Assembly: GCF_017948245.1 (NCBI RefSeq)
Contig: NZ_CP072865.1
Location: forward strand, 2,319,501-2,383,500
Length of the DNA: 64,000 bases
Source of the DNA: Rhizobium sp. NLR16a
GTDB taxonomy: Bacteria; Pseudomonadota; Alphaproteobacteria; Rhizobiales; Rhizobiaceae
Reading direction: 5' to 3'
Part shown: positions 1-7,068 of the stretch, in pieces
How the letters are laid out: each line of letters opens with the position of its first letter
Numbering within the stretch: position 1 is the first letter of the stretch
Notes under the pieces: generated by a model
What the model saw: the letters and a program-made list of their open reading frames with translations, nothing else
Told to the model about the DNA's origin: nothing
Databases searched by the model: none
Position numbers and translations under genes: made by a program

Positions 1-16
1 TCCTTGCTTGTCGGAG

Positions 17-34
17 GCGCCAGACGGCGCTTTT
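17..34 (+). terminator. Possible intrinsic terminator at left edge
   Basis: A GCGCC/GGCGC stem with a four-base loop is followed by TTTT, as in a short rho-independent terminator for a plus-strand gene lying left of the window. It sits inside a larger inverted repeat: GCTTGTCGG at 6-14 matches CCGACAAGC at 45-53, and a GGGCAATTGCCC palindrome lies between. No coding sequence is visible in the first 239 bases. Confidence 0.3.
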
Positions 35-239
35 GGGCAATTGCCCGACAAGCGAACGTGCGTTGCAACAAGCCGTGGTTAGCGCAGCCGACGCCCCGGC
101 GCAAGACTTTTACGGCGGCAATTCGACGCGTCGCGCGCGGACATTATCAAGCAGATGCAACGATGTCGCGACAAATCCGCAGAAGTCGATTCAAGCTGCA
201 TGCCTGACCCCTGGAAACTGCATGGCTTTCGGAGGAGAA

Positions 240-316
240 TGGCGCGAGTGACGGGGCTCGAACCCGCGACCTCCGGCGTGACAGGCCGGCACTCTAACCG
301 ACTGAGCTACACCCGC
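240..316 (-). tRNA. tRNA-Asp (GTC), downstream copy
   Basis: A complete cloverleaf reads on the minus strand. The acceptor stem GCGGGTG pairs with CACTCGC, the D-loop contains AGCTCAGT, and the anticodon loop CTGTCAC gives anticodon GTC. The T-arm has GGTTCGAGCC, and CCA is encoded. The gene is 77 nt long and identical to the copy 51 nt upstream on the same strand. The two are probably cotranscribed. Confidence 0.97.
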
Positions 317-367
317 GCATGACGGACGGAAGAGCCGGACGGCGGCGCCTGAACGCCTGCTTTGAAA

Positions 368-444
368 TGGCGCGAGTGACGGGGCTCGAACCCGCGACCT
401 CCGGCGTGACAGGCCGGCACTCTAACCGACTGAGCTACACCCGC
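368..444 (-). tRNA. tRNA-Asp (GTC), upstream copy
   Basis: This is base-for-base the same 77-nt tRNA-Asp as the downstream copy, with anticodon GTC and an encoded CCA end. It is the promoter-proximal member of a tandem pair. The only separation is a 51-nt spacer that contains nothing recognisable, so the pair looks like a recent or actively homogenised duplication. Confidence 0.97.
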
Positions 445-512
445 ACTTCATTTCAAGCAATCCGGATGCCTTCGCACCCTCACCAAAACGGCTGGCCGTT
501 TCGATGAGCGGC

Positions 513-541
513 TAACTACGGGGTTCGCCTTTTAGTGTCAA
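513..541 (-). promoter_or_regulatory. Candidate promoter of the tRNA-Asp pair
   Basis: On the minus strand TTGACA (536-541) is followed after 17 nt by TAGTTA (513-518), about 70 nt before the first tRNA-Asp. The -35 is perfect for the housekeeping sigma factor and the -10 is poor. The call rests on sequence alone. The rest of 445-851 shows no gene. Confidence 0.35.
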
Positions 542-851
542 GCAGGTTTGGAGACAAAACCATGACAGTCGCTGAATTGTTTCGGTAAAGCCGCTGCAGG
601 CAGAACGGAAAGCCGGCAATTCCAACCTCCGCAGCCGCAGCGAGGCACGATGGGAGCCGGCGGCGCAGGCAAAATGGATAAATCCGCCGCCCCCCCTTTA
701 TCCACAGGCCGACTGCGCCTGATCGGCAGCGCAGACCAGCAGACGACCGCCAAAAAAATCAAAAATTCTTCACAAACACTCTTGCGGTTTTGCCGTGATC
801 CGCATAGATGACGGCCACCAACGCAGCAGGCCGATCGGCTTCGCCAGCGAT
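542..851. other. Intergenic stretch without recognisable gene
   Basis: No credible coding sequence is present. A minus-strand open frame covers much of it but overlaps the tRNA-Val gene and has no protein-like character. One perfect DnaA-box match, TTATCCACA, occurs at 698-706. A single box is expected by chance often enough that I attach no function to it. Confidence 0.5.
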
Positions 852-927
852 GGGCGATTAGCTCAGTTGGTAGAGCGCCTCGTTTACACCGAGGATGTCG
901 GGAGTTCGAGTCTCTCATCGCCCACCA
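852..927 (+). tRNA. tRNA-Val (TAC)
   Basis: A 76-nt cloverleaf has acceptor stem GGGCGAT/ATCGCCC, discriminator A and an encoded CCA. The D-arm contains TTAGCTCAGTTGG, the anticodon arm CCTCGTTTACACCGAGG gives anticodon TAC, and the T-arm is GGAGTTCGAGTCTCT. It stands alone and opposite in strand to the tRNA-Asp pair. Confidence 0.97.
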
Positions 928-1238
928 TTCTTCCCCTCAAGTTTCAAAGAGTGATGTCAACAACCGCAGTCTCATCTGCCGCTGATTGGCTCACGCAGCT
1001 ATCTGCCTCTGCAGAGGCTGCCGGCTGGGAACGCGCCTTCGGCAAGACGTTCCGGCGCAGCATAGCTGTCCGGCAGGTCAAATGCGGCGCCGTCTGGAAA
1101 CCAGGTTCCGCCAAAACGGACTACTCCGGCCGCCGGGCCACCTCCTATTGGGCGAATGGATGGGGGCCGGCAAAAGTGGGAGAATCGCCGCCCGGAAAGT
1201 CTTCGCGTTTGGAGGCTTATGACACCTGGAGGTGTGCC
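928..1238. other. Intergenic stretch after tRNA-Val
   Basis: Open frames here run through the tRNA or lack a ribosome-binding site and protein-like composition. I see no terminator with a T-tract directly after the tRNA, no repeat and no RNA element I can name. Confidence 0.4.
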
Positions 1239-1451
1239 ATGAGGGCTCTCAGCTCCGCATTGACGCTGTGCATCGCGATAGCCCTTGGCGCGCCAAGCGC
1301 CACATATGTCAGCCTGCCCGGATACGCGTTCAAAACGAATCCGAACTGTCAGCGCCACGTATCGAAGACGAAGTTTGACAGAAGATGCGACCAGCCGAGA
1401 CTGGGTTTCAAGGACTTTACGCCCCCGCTTGTGACCGTGCTCGGGATCTGA
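1239..1451 (+). CDS. Small secreted hypothetical protein (70 aa)
   Basis: I do not recognise the family. The ATG at 1239 is preceded by TGGAGG at a suitable distance. The first 21 residues form a convincing Sec signal peptide: a basic start, a hydrophobic core LTLCIAIALGA, and a likely cut after PSA. The mature part is about 49 residues, with two cysteines that could form a disulfide, several basic residues, and a Pro-Pro near the end. A longer in-frame extension upstream exists but runs back through the tRNA-Val and has no signal-like start. The gene ends just before the convergent glutathione peroxidase gene. The signal peptide is the main support. The gene could still be spurious. Confidence 0.5.
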   Translation: MRALSSALTLCIAIALGAPSATYVSLPGYAFKTNPNCQRHVSKTKFDRRCDQPRLGFKDFTPPLVTVLGI

Positions 1452-1475
1452 AGATCCTGCTCGGCTCCTGGCAAA

Positions 1476-2021
1476 TCATGCCTTCGCCAGTTCTTGATCC
1501 ACCGCGGAAACCAGCCGCGAATCATCCGCCGTCGCATCGGGCGCAAAGCGGGCGGCGACTTTGCCGTCGCGGCCGATCAGGAATTTTTCGAAATTCCAGA
1601 GGATGTCATCCTCGTCGCCGCCTGAAATGCCGTGGGCATTCAGGCGTTCGCGCATCGGACCCTCGCCCGTCGTCTTCACGCCCGATTTGGTCAGCTGCCG
1701 GTAGAGCGGGTGCTGGGCCTCGCCCTTGACCGAAATCTTAGAAAAAATCGGGAAGGTGACGTCGTAGGTGGTGGTGCAGAAATCGAAGATCTCGGCGTCG
1801 GTGCCGGGTTCCTGGCCCTTGAAGTCGTTGGCGGGGAAAGCGGCGATGACGAAGCCGCGCTCGTGCTTTTCGCCATAGAGCCTTTCCAGTCCCTCATATT
1901 GCGGCGTGAGTCCGCATTTCGAGGCGACGTTGACGATCAGAAGCACCCTGCCCTTGTATTCGTTCAGTGTGATCTGTCGACCATCCACCGTCTTGACCGG
2001 AATATCCAGCACATTGCCCAT
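1476..2021 (-). CDS. Glutathione peroxidase family protein
   Basis: A thiol peroxidase of the glutathione/thioredoxin peroxidase family, which reduces hydrogen peroxide and organic hydroperoxides, probably in the cytoplasm. The active-site region NVASKCGLTPQYEGL lies near residue 36 and uses cysteine where animal enzymes use selenocysteine. The FPANDF motif near residue 74 carries the conserved Asn-Asp, and WNFEKFLI near the end carries the conserved Trp. The length of 181 aa is usual. The chosen ATG follows GGAGG by eight bases. Another ATG three bases upstream is equally possible, and a TTG at 2036 is not needed. There is no operon partner. Confidence 0.93.
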   Translation of the reverse strand: MGNVLDIPVKTVDGRQITLNEYKGRVLLIVNVASKCGLTPQYEGLERLYGEKHERGFVIAAFPANDFKGQEPGTDAEIFDFCTTTYDVTFPIFSKISVKGEAQHPLYRQLTKSGVKTTGEGPMRERLNAHGISGGDEDDILWNFEKFLIGRDGKVAARFAPDATADDSRLVSAVDQELAKA

Positions 2022-2150
2022 CATGGGAACCTCCAATTGGCAAGGATCGGTCCGGCGAGCTTAGCGATATCGCCGTCATTGTCATCAGGGTGAAGATCAA
2101 CTCGGCGTCAGCATCCCCGGCGTCGCCGTTGGCAACCCCGGGGCAACCGA

Positions 2151-2513
2151 TCAGGCAGGTGAGGTTTCCCTTACGTCATCGAGCAGGAAATGCACGACGA
2201 GGTAATCCGTCTTGTAGTGGCGGCCGCTGTCCGAGACGGATTCGACGCTGCCGCCATCCTTTGGATGCCAGGGATGATAATGAGGGTTGGTGGTGATGAG
2301 CGTGATGGCCTTGCCGGCGAACGGCCCCTCGCCCAATCGGAAGCGCATCTCGGCGAGCGGCCAGATTCGCTCGTAATCTTCCATGGCGATGCGCGCCTTC
2401 AGCGCCTTCCGGTGCAGCGGCTCGCCGGCGCCTGCTTCTGCGGATGATTCCAGCATCACTTCTTCGGCATCGGCAATGATGGCATTGAACTCTTCGGGCC
2501 ACATCCGTCTCAT
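2151..2513 (-). CDS. Conserved hypothetical protein (120 aa)
   Basis: I do not recognise a named domain. The ATG at 2513 follows AGGAG by seven bases, which fixes the start well. The N-terminal half is acidic and helical in character (WPEEFNAIIADAEEVMLESS). The C-terminal half is richer in strands and histidines (TTNPHYHPWHP, HYKTDYLVVHFLLDD). The protein has no signal peptide or membrane segment and is probably cytoplasmic. The gene is monocistronic between the peroxidase gene and the divergent methyltransferase gene. The clear ribosome-binding site and the normal amino-acid mix make it a probable gene. Confidence 0.65.
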   Translation of the reverse strand: MRRMWPEEFNAIIADAEEVMLESSAEAGAGEPLHRKALKARIAMEDYERIWPLAEMRFRLGEGPFAGKAITLITTNPHYHPWHPKDGGSVESVSDSGRHYKTDYLVVHFLLDDVRETSPA

Positions 2514-2675
2514 GAAGTCGCTCCTCCCAGGGCTCTTTCGTCATTCACAGGCGAAACTTAACGCTTTGTCCGAAAGAAGCAAATTCTTGTCATGCCGTTG
2601 TCATCGGCGTCGGCTGGTCCTACGTTCCCTCGAACCGCACCAGGGCCGTCAGCCGCCCCAATCCCGAGATCAGAG

Positions 2676-3281
2676 ATGAAGACACGTGAAGAAAGGCAGG
2701 CGCTGCGGGCGAGCATGCCGCGCACCCCGCTCAGCGCCCATCATATGGAAAACGCCCGGCTGCTGCCGGATCGCGGCGAACTGCTCTACCGGATCCCGAA
2801 TGGCGGCATCGGCGTCGAAGTGGGTGCAGCCTTCGGCGAATATACGGCGGAGATCCTGGAAAAGAATCGCCCCGCCCAGCTTTATCTCATCGATCCCTGG
2901 TCGATGGATCGCTACAGCTCCGGGCTCGACGCGATTCACACGAATTTCGCAGCCGAGATCGGCGCCGGCCGGCTGCACCTGATGCAAGGCACATCGCTCG
3001 ACAAGCTCGCCGAATTCGCGGATGACTTCCTCGACTGGGCCTATATCGACACCGACCATTCGTTCGAGCTCACCTGGCAGGAGCTCTTGCTCTGCGAGAA
3101 GAAGGTGAAGCGGACAGGACGCATTGCCGGTCATGATTTCTGCACCGGCAACACGGTCAAACCGATCGTCTACGGTGTCGTCGAGGCGGTTACCAAATTC
3201 TGCAAGGATTATGGCTGGCAATTCGAATTCCTGACGGTCGAATCACACGCGCATTTTTCCTATTGCCTGAAGCGCCTCTGA
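2676..3281 (+). CDS. Class I SAM-dependent methyltransferase
   Basis: A 201-aa Rossmann-fold methyltransferase of the Methyltransf_24 type. Motif I is seen as GIGVEVGAAFGEYTAEIL near residue 44, followed by the acidic motif II LYLIDPW, and WAYIDTDHSF in the position where this family places its metal or catalytic acidic residues. The C-terminus has the typical GRIAGHDF stretch. Its substrate cannot be read from sequence, and related enzymes act on small molecules or sugars. A longer open frame begins at 2592, but the start at 2676 gives the usual domain length. It ends five bases before a palindrome with a T-tract that probably terminates it. Confidence 0.82.
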   Translation: MKTREERQALRASMPRTPLSAHHMENARLLPDRGELLYRIPNGGIGVEVGAAFGEYTAEILEKNRPAQLYLIDPWSMDRYSSGLDAIHTNFAAEIGAGRLHLMQGTSLDKLAEFADDFLDWAYIDTDHSFELTWQELLLCEKKVKRTGRIAGHDFCTGNTVKPIVYGVVEAVTKFCKDYGWQFEFLTVESHAHFSYCLKRL

Positions 3282-3286
3282 TCCGT

Positions 3287-3331
3287 CTAAAGCGCGGCGC
3301 GATCTTCAGATTCGCTTGGCCCGCGCTTTAG
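3287..3331 (+). terminator. Palindromic repeat acting as terminator
   Basis: CTAAAGCGCGG (3287-3297) and CCGCGCTTTAG (3321-3331) form a perfect 11-bp stem around 23 nt. The stem is followed by TCTTTTTTG, so on the plus strand it has the form of an intrinsic terminator for the methyltransferase gene. From memory, very similar palindromes are dispersed between genes in Rhizobium, so it is probably also a repeat element. Confidence 0.6.
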
Positions 3332-3341
3332 TCTTTTTTGC

Positions 3342-3386
3342 GCATGTCTTTATCGCAAAACCGCTGCACACTTTTGCGAGACATGC
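3342..3386. repeat. Dispersed palindromic repeat, copy 1
   Basis: The outer stem is GCATGTCT/AGACATGC and the inner stem is CGCAAAA/TTTTGCG, with loop CCGCTGCACAC. A second copy at 38192-38237 has the same architecture, the same inner stem and a nearly identical loop. The copy begins one base after the stop codon of the minus-strand cupin gene. It directly follows another palindrome, so the two make a composite repeat block. Confidence 0.8.
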
Positions 3387-3387
3387 T

Positions 3388-3789
3388 TTACGCCTTGCCG
3401 GAATATTGATCGTCGCTGACCTTTTCCATCCAGTCGACATGACTGCCGTCCAATGCCTCGTGGATAGCGATGTGCGTCATTGCCGTGTCCGGGCCGGCGC
3501 CGTGCCAGTGTTTTTCGCGCGGCGCAAACCAGACGGTGTCGCCGGCGCGGATTTCGCGAATCTCCTCGCCCCAGCTCTGGGCGAGGCCCTTGCCTGAGGT
3601 GACGACCAGCGTCTGGCCGAGCGGATGCGTGTGCCAAGCCGTGCGGGCGCCCGGTTCGAAGGTGACGGAGGTTGCCCTCACCCGGGCCGGCGCCGGCGGC
3701 TCGATCAGCGGATCCTGGCGAACATTGCCGGTAAAGTAGTCGGCCGGCGGTTTCGTTGAAGGGCGAGAGCCAGCGGGTTTAATCTCCAT
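3388..3789 (-). CDS. Cupin domain protein
   Basis: A 133-aa single-domain cupin. Motif 1 is visible as [19 protein letters not shown] near residue 51. Motif 2 surrounds [19 protein letters not shown]. Together they supply the metal-binding histidines and the glutamine/histidine set of small RmlC-like cupins. Such proteins often annotate as carboxymuconolactone-decarboxylase-associated or quercetin-dioxygenase-like cupins, but no substrate can be given. The start at 3789 follows GGAAAGGAAC. A longer frame to 3915 lacks support. The gene is divergent from the aldo/keto reductase, about 140 bases away. The stop codon abuts a dispersed palindromic repeat. Confidence 0.82.
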   Translation of the reverse strand: MEIKPAGSRPSTKPPADYFTGNVRQDPLIEPPAPARVRATSVTFEPGARTAWHTHPLGQTLVVTSGKGLAQSWGEEIREIRAGDTVWFAPREKHWHGAGPDTAMTHIAIHEALDGSHVDWMEKVSDDQYSGKA

Positions 3790-3932
3790 GATCGTTCCTT
3801 TCCGTCCATTGCGGTTGAAGCCTTGTCTCCGGACGATATTTGATCGAGGCGACCGATCAAGGCCGGATTGGCAATTGCCGCACAGTTGCCCGCCTGATAG
3901 GCGAGTGCCTTTCATAACCTGGGGAGATGTTC

Positions 3933-4919
3933 ATGAAACACCATGCTTTTGGCCGCACGCCCTTCACCGTCACCAATGTCGGCTTCGGCGCCTGGCAGAT
4001 CGGCGGCTCCTGGGGCGATATCAGCGAGGCGGATGGGCGCGCGGCGCTGAATGCCGCGCTCGATGCCGGCATGACGTTCATCGACACGGCGGATGTTTAC
4101 GGCGACGGCCGCTCGGAAAAGATCATTGCCGATGTCTTGAAGGCACGCGGCGGCGAGCGCCCGATGGTCGCGACCAAGGCAGGCCGCCGCCTCACCCCGC
4201 ATGTCGCGGAAGGCTATACCAGGGCCAATCTCGAGGGCTTTATCGATCGCAGCCTGGAGAATCTTGCGGTTGACTGTCTCGACCTCGTGCAGTTGCACTG
4301 CCCGCCGCGCGAGGTGCTTTACCAGCCTGAGGTCTTCGAGAGCCTGGACACGCTGCAGAAGGCCGGCAAGATCAAGGGCTATGGCGTCAGCGTCGAAAAG
4401 GTCGAGGACGGGCTGAAGGCGATCGAATATCCCGGCGTCGTCAGTATTCAGATCATCTACAATATCTTCCGCCAGCGCCCCGCCCATCTGTTTTTCCAGG
4501 AAGCACGCCGCAGGAACGTGGCGATCATCGCCCGCGTGCCGCTGGCAAGCGGCCTTCTCTCCGGCAAGATCACCCGGCTTACACATTTCGCCAGCGACGA
4601 CCACCGCAATTTCAATCGCCATGGTGAGGCCTTCGATGTCGGCGAGACTTTTGCAGGCGTTCCCTTCGAGGTCGGACTGCAGGCGGTCGAGGAAGTGCGC
4701 AAGCTGGTGCCTGCCGGCGCCACTATGGCTGGCTTCGCGCTGCGTTGGGTCCTGATGGCTGAAGCGGTCACCGTCGTCATCCCCGGCGCCCGCAATGCCG
4801 AACAGGCCAAGGCAAACGCGGCCGCCGCCGACCTCGCGCCGCTTTCGGCCGATGTCATGGCGGCGACGCGTGAAATCTACGAGCGGCTGATCGCACCGCA
4901 TGTGCATCAGCGCTGGTAA
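3933..4919 (+). CDS. Aldo/keto reductase
   Basis: An NADPH-dependent aldo/keto reductase of 328 aa, a full-length TIM-barrel enzyme. The catalytic tetrad is recognisable: FIDTADVYGDGRSE near residues 49-62 gives Asp and Tyr, VATKAG gives Lys, and LVQLHCPP gives His. The C-terminal cofactor part VTVVIPGARNAEQAKAN binds the NADP phosphate. The start was chosen because GGGGAG sits nine bases upstream. An ATG six bases earlier is too close to it. The physiological substrate is unknown. The gene is convergent with the quinone-reductase-like gene, and a strong hairpin lies between them. Confidence 0.92.
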   Translation: MKHHAFGRTPFTVTNVGFGAWQIGGSWGDISEADGRAALNAALDAGMTFIDTADVYGDGRSEKIIADVLKARGGERPMVATKAGRRLTPHVAEGYTRANLEGFIDRSLENLAVDCLDLVQLHCPPREVLYQPEVFESLDTLQKAGKIKGYGVSVEKVEDGLKAIEYPGVVSIQIIYNIFRQRPAHLFFQEARRRNVAIIARVPLASGLLSGKITRLTHFASDDHRNFNRHGEAFDVGETFAGVPFEVGLQAVEEVRKLVPAGATMAGFALRWVLMAEAVTVVIPGARNAEQAKANAAAADLAPLSADVMAATREIYERLIAPHVHQRW

Positions 4920-4942
4920 GCTCTGACGGGCCGTTCTAGCCC

Positions 4943-4962
4943 GCCCGGCCACTTGGCCGGGC
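4943..4962. terminator. Hairpin between convergent genes
   Basis: GCCCGGCC, ACTT, GGCCGGGC forms a perfect 8-bp GC stem with a four-base loop between two convergent stop codons. No T-tract follows on either strand, so it is at best a weak or rho-assisted bidirectional terminator. Confidence 0.45.
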
Positions 4963-4990
4963 CTGAGACATCATCCCAAGAAGGACCGGA

Positions 4991-5980
4991 TCAGACCGTC
5001 ACGACAATCTTGCCGAACTGCTCGTTCGATTCCAAGAAGCGGTGCGCTTCGACGATCTGTTCGAAAGGGAATGTCCTTGATATGACAGGTTCCAGGGCGC
5101 CGGACGCGAGCCCTTCGTAGATAAAGGTCTTTGCAGCCTGCAGCCGTGCCGGGTCGCGGAGAATCTCATGGACGAGATAACCGCGTAGCGTCAGGCCTTT
5201 GCCGAGCACCGCAGGGAGCGGAAACGGCGTCGGCTCCTGGTTCAATCCGCCATATTCGATGAAAATGCCGCCCGATGACATTGCCGCGCTCAGCGGTTCG
5301 AAAATGGGGCCGGCGACAGCATCGAAGACGACCCGAACGCCATCCCGGCCGGCGACGGCCTTCAGCTTCATTTCCAGATCTTCCTCCTGTGAAGCGAGGA
5401 CATGCGCAGCACCGGCATCGTGCAATGCCTTACGCTTGCGGGAGGTCCTGGTAATCGCAATCGGCATCGCACCGACCTTGTTGGCAATCTGGATCGCAGC
5501 AAGACCCACGCTGCTCGAGGCCGCGGTAACGGCGACGAAATCACCTTTGCTCAACCCGGCAGTGTCGATGAGTGCGCCGTAGGCCGTCAAAAACGGCATC
5601 CAGACGGCAGCGGCCGCCTCCCAGGACAGCGTCGGCGGATGCCTGACGACAAATTCGGCGGGAAAATTTATGAGTTCCCCATAAGCCGGCCACTGGACCA
5701 TGGAGATGGGCGGGATGATGCTAACACGGTCGCCCGGCACAAAACCATCCACACCCTCGCCCACCGCCTCGACGATACCGGCCGCTTCGAGGCCGAGGCC
5801 AGAAGGCAGCGGCGCGGTTTCGATATAGGCGCCTGACCGCAACAAAGCTTCAGCGCGATTGATGCCCAGCGCCTTGACACGGATCTGAACCAACCCCGGC
5901 TGGGGCGCGGGAATCACTACATCTTCGATGCGGAGAACCTCGGGGCCGCCAAGCTCATGAAAGCGGATTACGCGTGGCAT
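4991..5980 (-). CDS. Zinc-type alcohol dehydrogenase / quinone oxidoreductase
   Basis: A 329-aa MDR-superfamily oxidoreductase. The N-terminal GroES-like domain runs to about residue 120 (RVKALGINRAEALLRSG, LGLEAAGIVEAVGEGV). The nucleotide-binding domain has AASSSVGLAAIQIANKVGA near residue 152, and the C-terminal lobe returns to the catalytic domain. The structural-zinc cysteines of true alcohol dehydrogenases are absent, which favours an NADPH:quinone-reductase-like enzyme. It is transcribed divergently from an adjacent LysR gene, which probably regulates it. That link is inferred from position. Confidence 0.88.
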   Translation of the reverse strand: MPRVIRFHELGGPEVLRIEDVVIPAPQPGLVQIRVKALGINRAEALLRSGAYIETAPLPSGLGLEAAGIVEAVGEGVDGFVPGDRVSIIPPISMVQWPAYGELINFPAEFVVRHPPTLSWEAAAAVWMPFLTAYGALIDTAGLSKGDFVAVTAASSSVGLAAIQIANKVGAMPIAITRTSRKRKALHDAGAAHVLASQEEDLEMKLKAVAGRDGVRVVFDAVAGPIFEPLSAAMSSGGIFIEYGGLNQEPTPFPLPAVLGKGLTLRGYLVHEILRDPARLQAAKTFIYEGLASGALEPVISRTFPFEQIVEAHRFLESNEQFGKIVVTV

Positions 5981-6084
5981 TCGATATCAACTCCAAAATG
6001 ATTGAACCGAATGATCTATGCCAAGCCGCCTCCAGAAGATAAATTGGCCCGGAGGTAAGACAGAAGAAACCAAGAGTTTGCAAT

Positions 6085-6984
6085 ATGGATCGTCTCACCA
6101 GCATGGCCGTCTTCGTGAAGGCCGTCGATCTGGGCTCATTCGCAGCGGCCGCCGCGGCTCTTGGCCTGTCCGGACCGATGGTCGGCAAGCATATCCGCTT
6201 TCTCGAGGAGCGCCTGGGTGTGAGCCTCATCAACCGGACGACGCGGCGCCAGAGCCCGACGGAATTCGGACGCGCCTATTACGAGCGCTGCCGGATGATC
6301 CTTGCGGAGACCGAGGCTGCGGATGCGCTTGCAGTCGACCATCTTTCCGAACCCTGCGGAAGGCTGCGCGTCACTATGCCCGTTCATTTCGGTCGGCGCT
6401 GCGTGGTCCCGATCCTAATCGAACTCGCTCAGCGGCATCCGAATCTCGAACTTGATCTATCGCTCAGCGATCCTGTCGTCGACCTCGCGGAGGGCGGCTA
6501 CGATCTCGCGATCCGCACCGGCGAGTTGGAGGATAGATTGGGCGTCATTGCGCGCCGTGTCGCGCGCCAGCGCATGGTGGTCTGCGCCTCGCCGGCCTAT
6601 CTCGATGACCACGGCAGGCCTGAACAGCTCAAGGATCTCGGCGGGCACGATGCTATCGTCTATGCCCGCTCCGCCCGGTTCCGTCCGTGGCTTTTTCCAC
6701 GCGGCGGCGAGCCACCGATTGAAATCAGGCCCAAGAGCCGTTTGAGGCTCGATGATCTCGATGCCATTGCCGATGCGGCAACGGCAGGCATGGGGCTCGC
6801 CTGGCTGCCCTCCTGGCTTATCCGGGACCGTGTGCAGGCAGGGATGCTGGTGGTGGTCCTGCCGGACGAGCCGGAATTCCCGTATGATTGTCATGCGCTG
6901 TGGCTGCAGACATCGCACCTGCCGCTCAGGACTCGTCTTGCGGTCGACGCATTGGCGGCTGCCTTGCCCAAATTCATGACGTAG
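6085..6984 (+). CDS. LysR-family transcriptional regulator
   Basis: A 299-aa LysR-type regulator. The N-terminal winged helix-turn-helix is clear (MDRLTSMAVFVKAVDLGSFA and ALGLSGPMVGKHIRFLEERLG, residues 1-60). The substrate-binding domain follows from about residue 90, with LRVTMPVHFGRRCVVPIL at its beginning. The subgroup with MDRLTSM at the start commonly controls an adjacent divergent oxidoreductase, and that is the arrangement here. The shared intergenic region is about 100 bases, so autoregulation together with control of the dehydrogenase is plausible. The inducer is unknown. A hairpin after the stop codon may terminate it. Confidence 0.92.
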   Translation: MDRLTSMAVFVKAVDLGSFAAAAAALGLSGPMVGKHIRFLEERLGVSLINRTTRRQSPTEFGRAYYERCRMILAETEAADALAVDHLSEPCGRLRVTMPVHFGRRCVVPILIELAQRHPNLELDLSLSDPVVDLAEGGYDLAIRTGELEDRLGVIARRVARQRMVVCASPAYLDDHGRPEQLKDLGGHDAIVYARSARFRPWLFPRGGEPPIEIRPKSRLRLDDLDAIADAATAGMGLAWLPSWLIRDRVQAGMLVVVLPDEPEFPYDCHALWLQTSHLPLRTRLAVDALAAALPKFMT

Positions 6985-7020
6985 GCCATCGGCCGTTCAG
7001 GGGCGAATCGGCCAAAAGAA

Positions 7021-7047
7021 AAAGGCCGGGAGCAAAACCCGGCCTTT
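7021..7047 (-). terminator. Intrinsic terminator of the phytase-like gene
   Basis: AAAGGCCGGG and CCCGGCCTTT form a 10-bp stem around AGCAAAA. On the minus strand the stem is followed by TTTTTCTTTT, a good T-tract, so it terminates the phytase-like gene. It may also slow transcription from the convergent LysR gene. Confidence 0.8.
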
Positions 7048-7068
7048 AAGTTCGATGGGAACGCGAAC

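Noticed and set aside
698..706. Perfect DnaA box
   Set aside because: A single nonamer without further boxes, an AT-rich unwinding region or replication genes does not indicate an origin.
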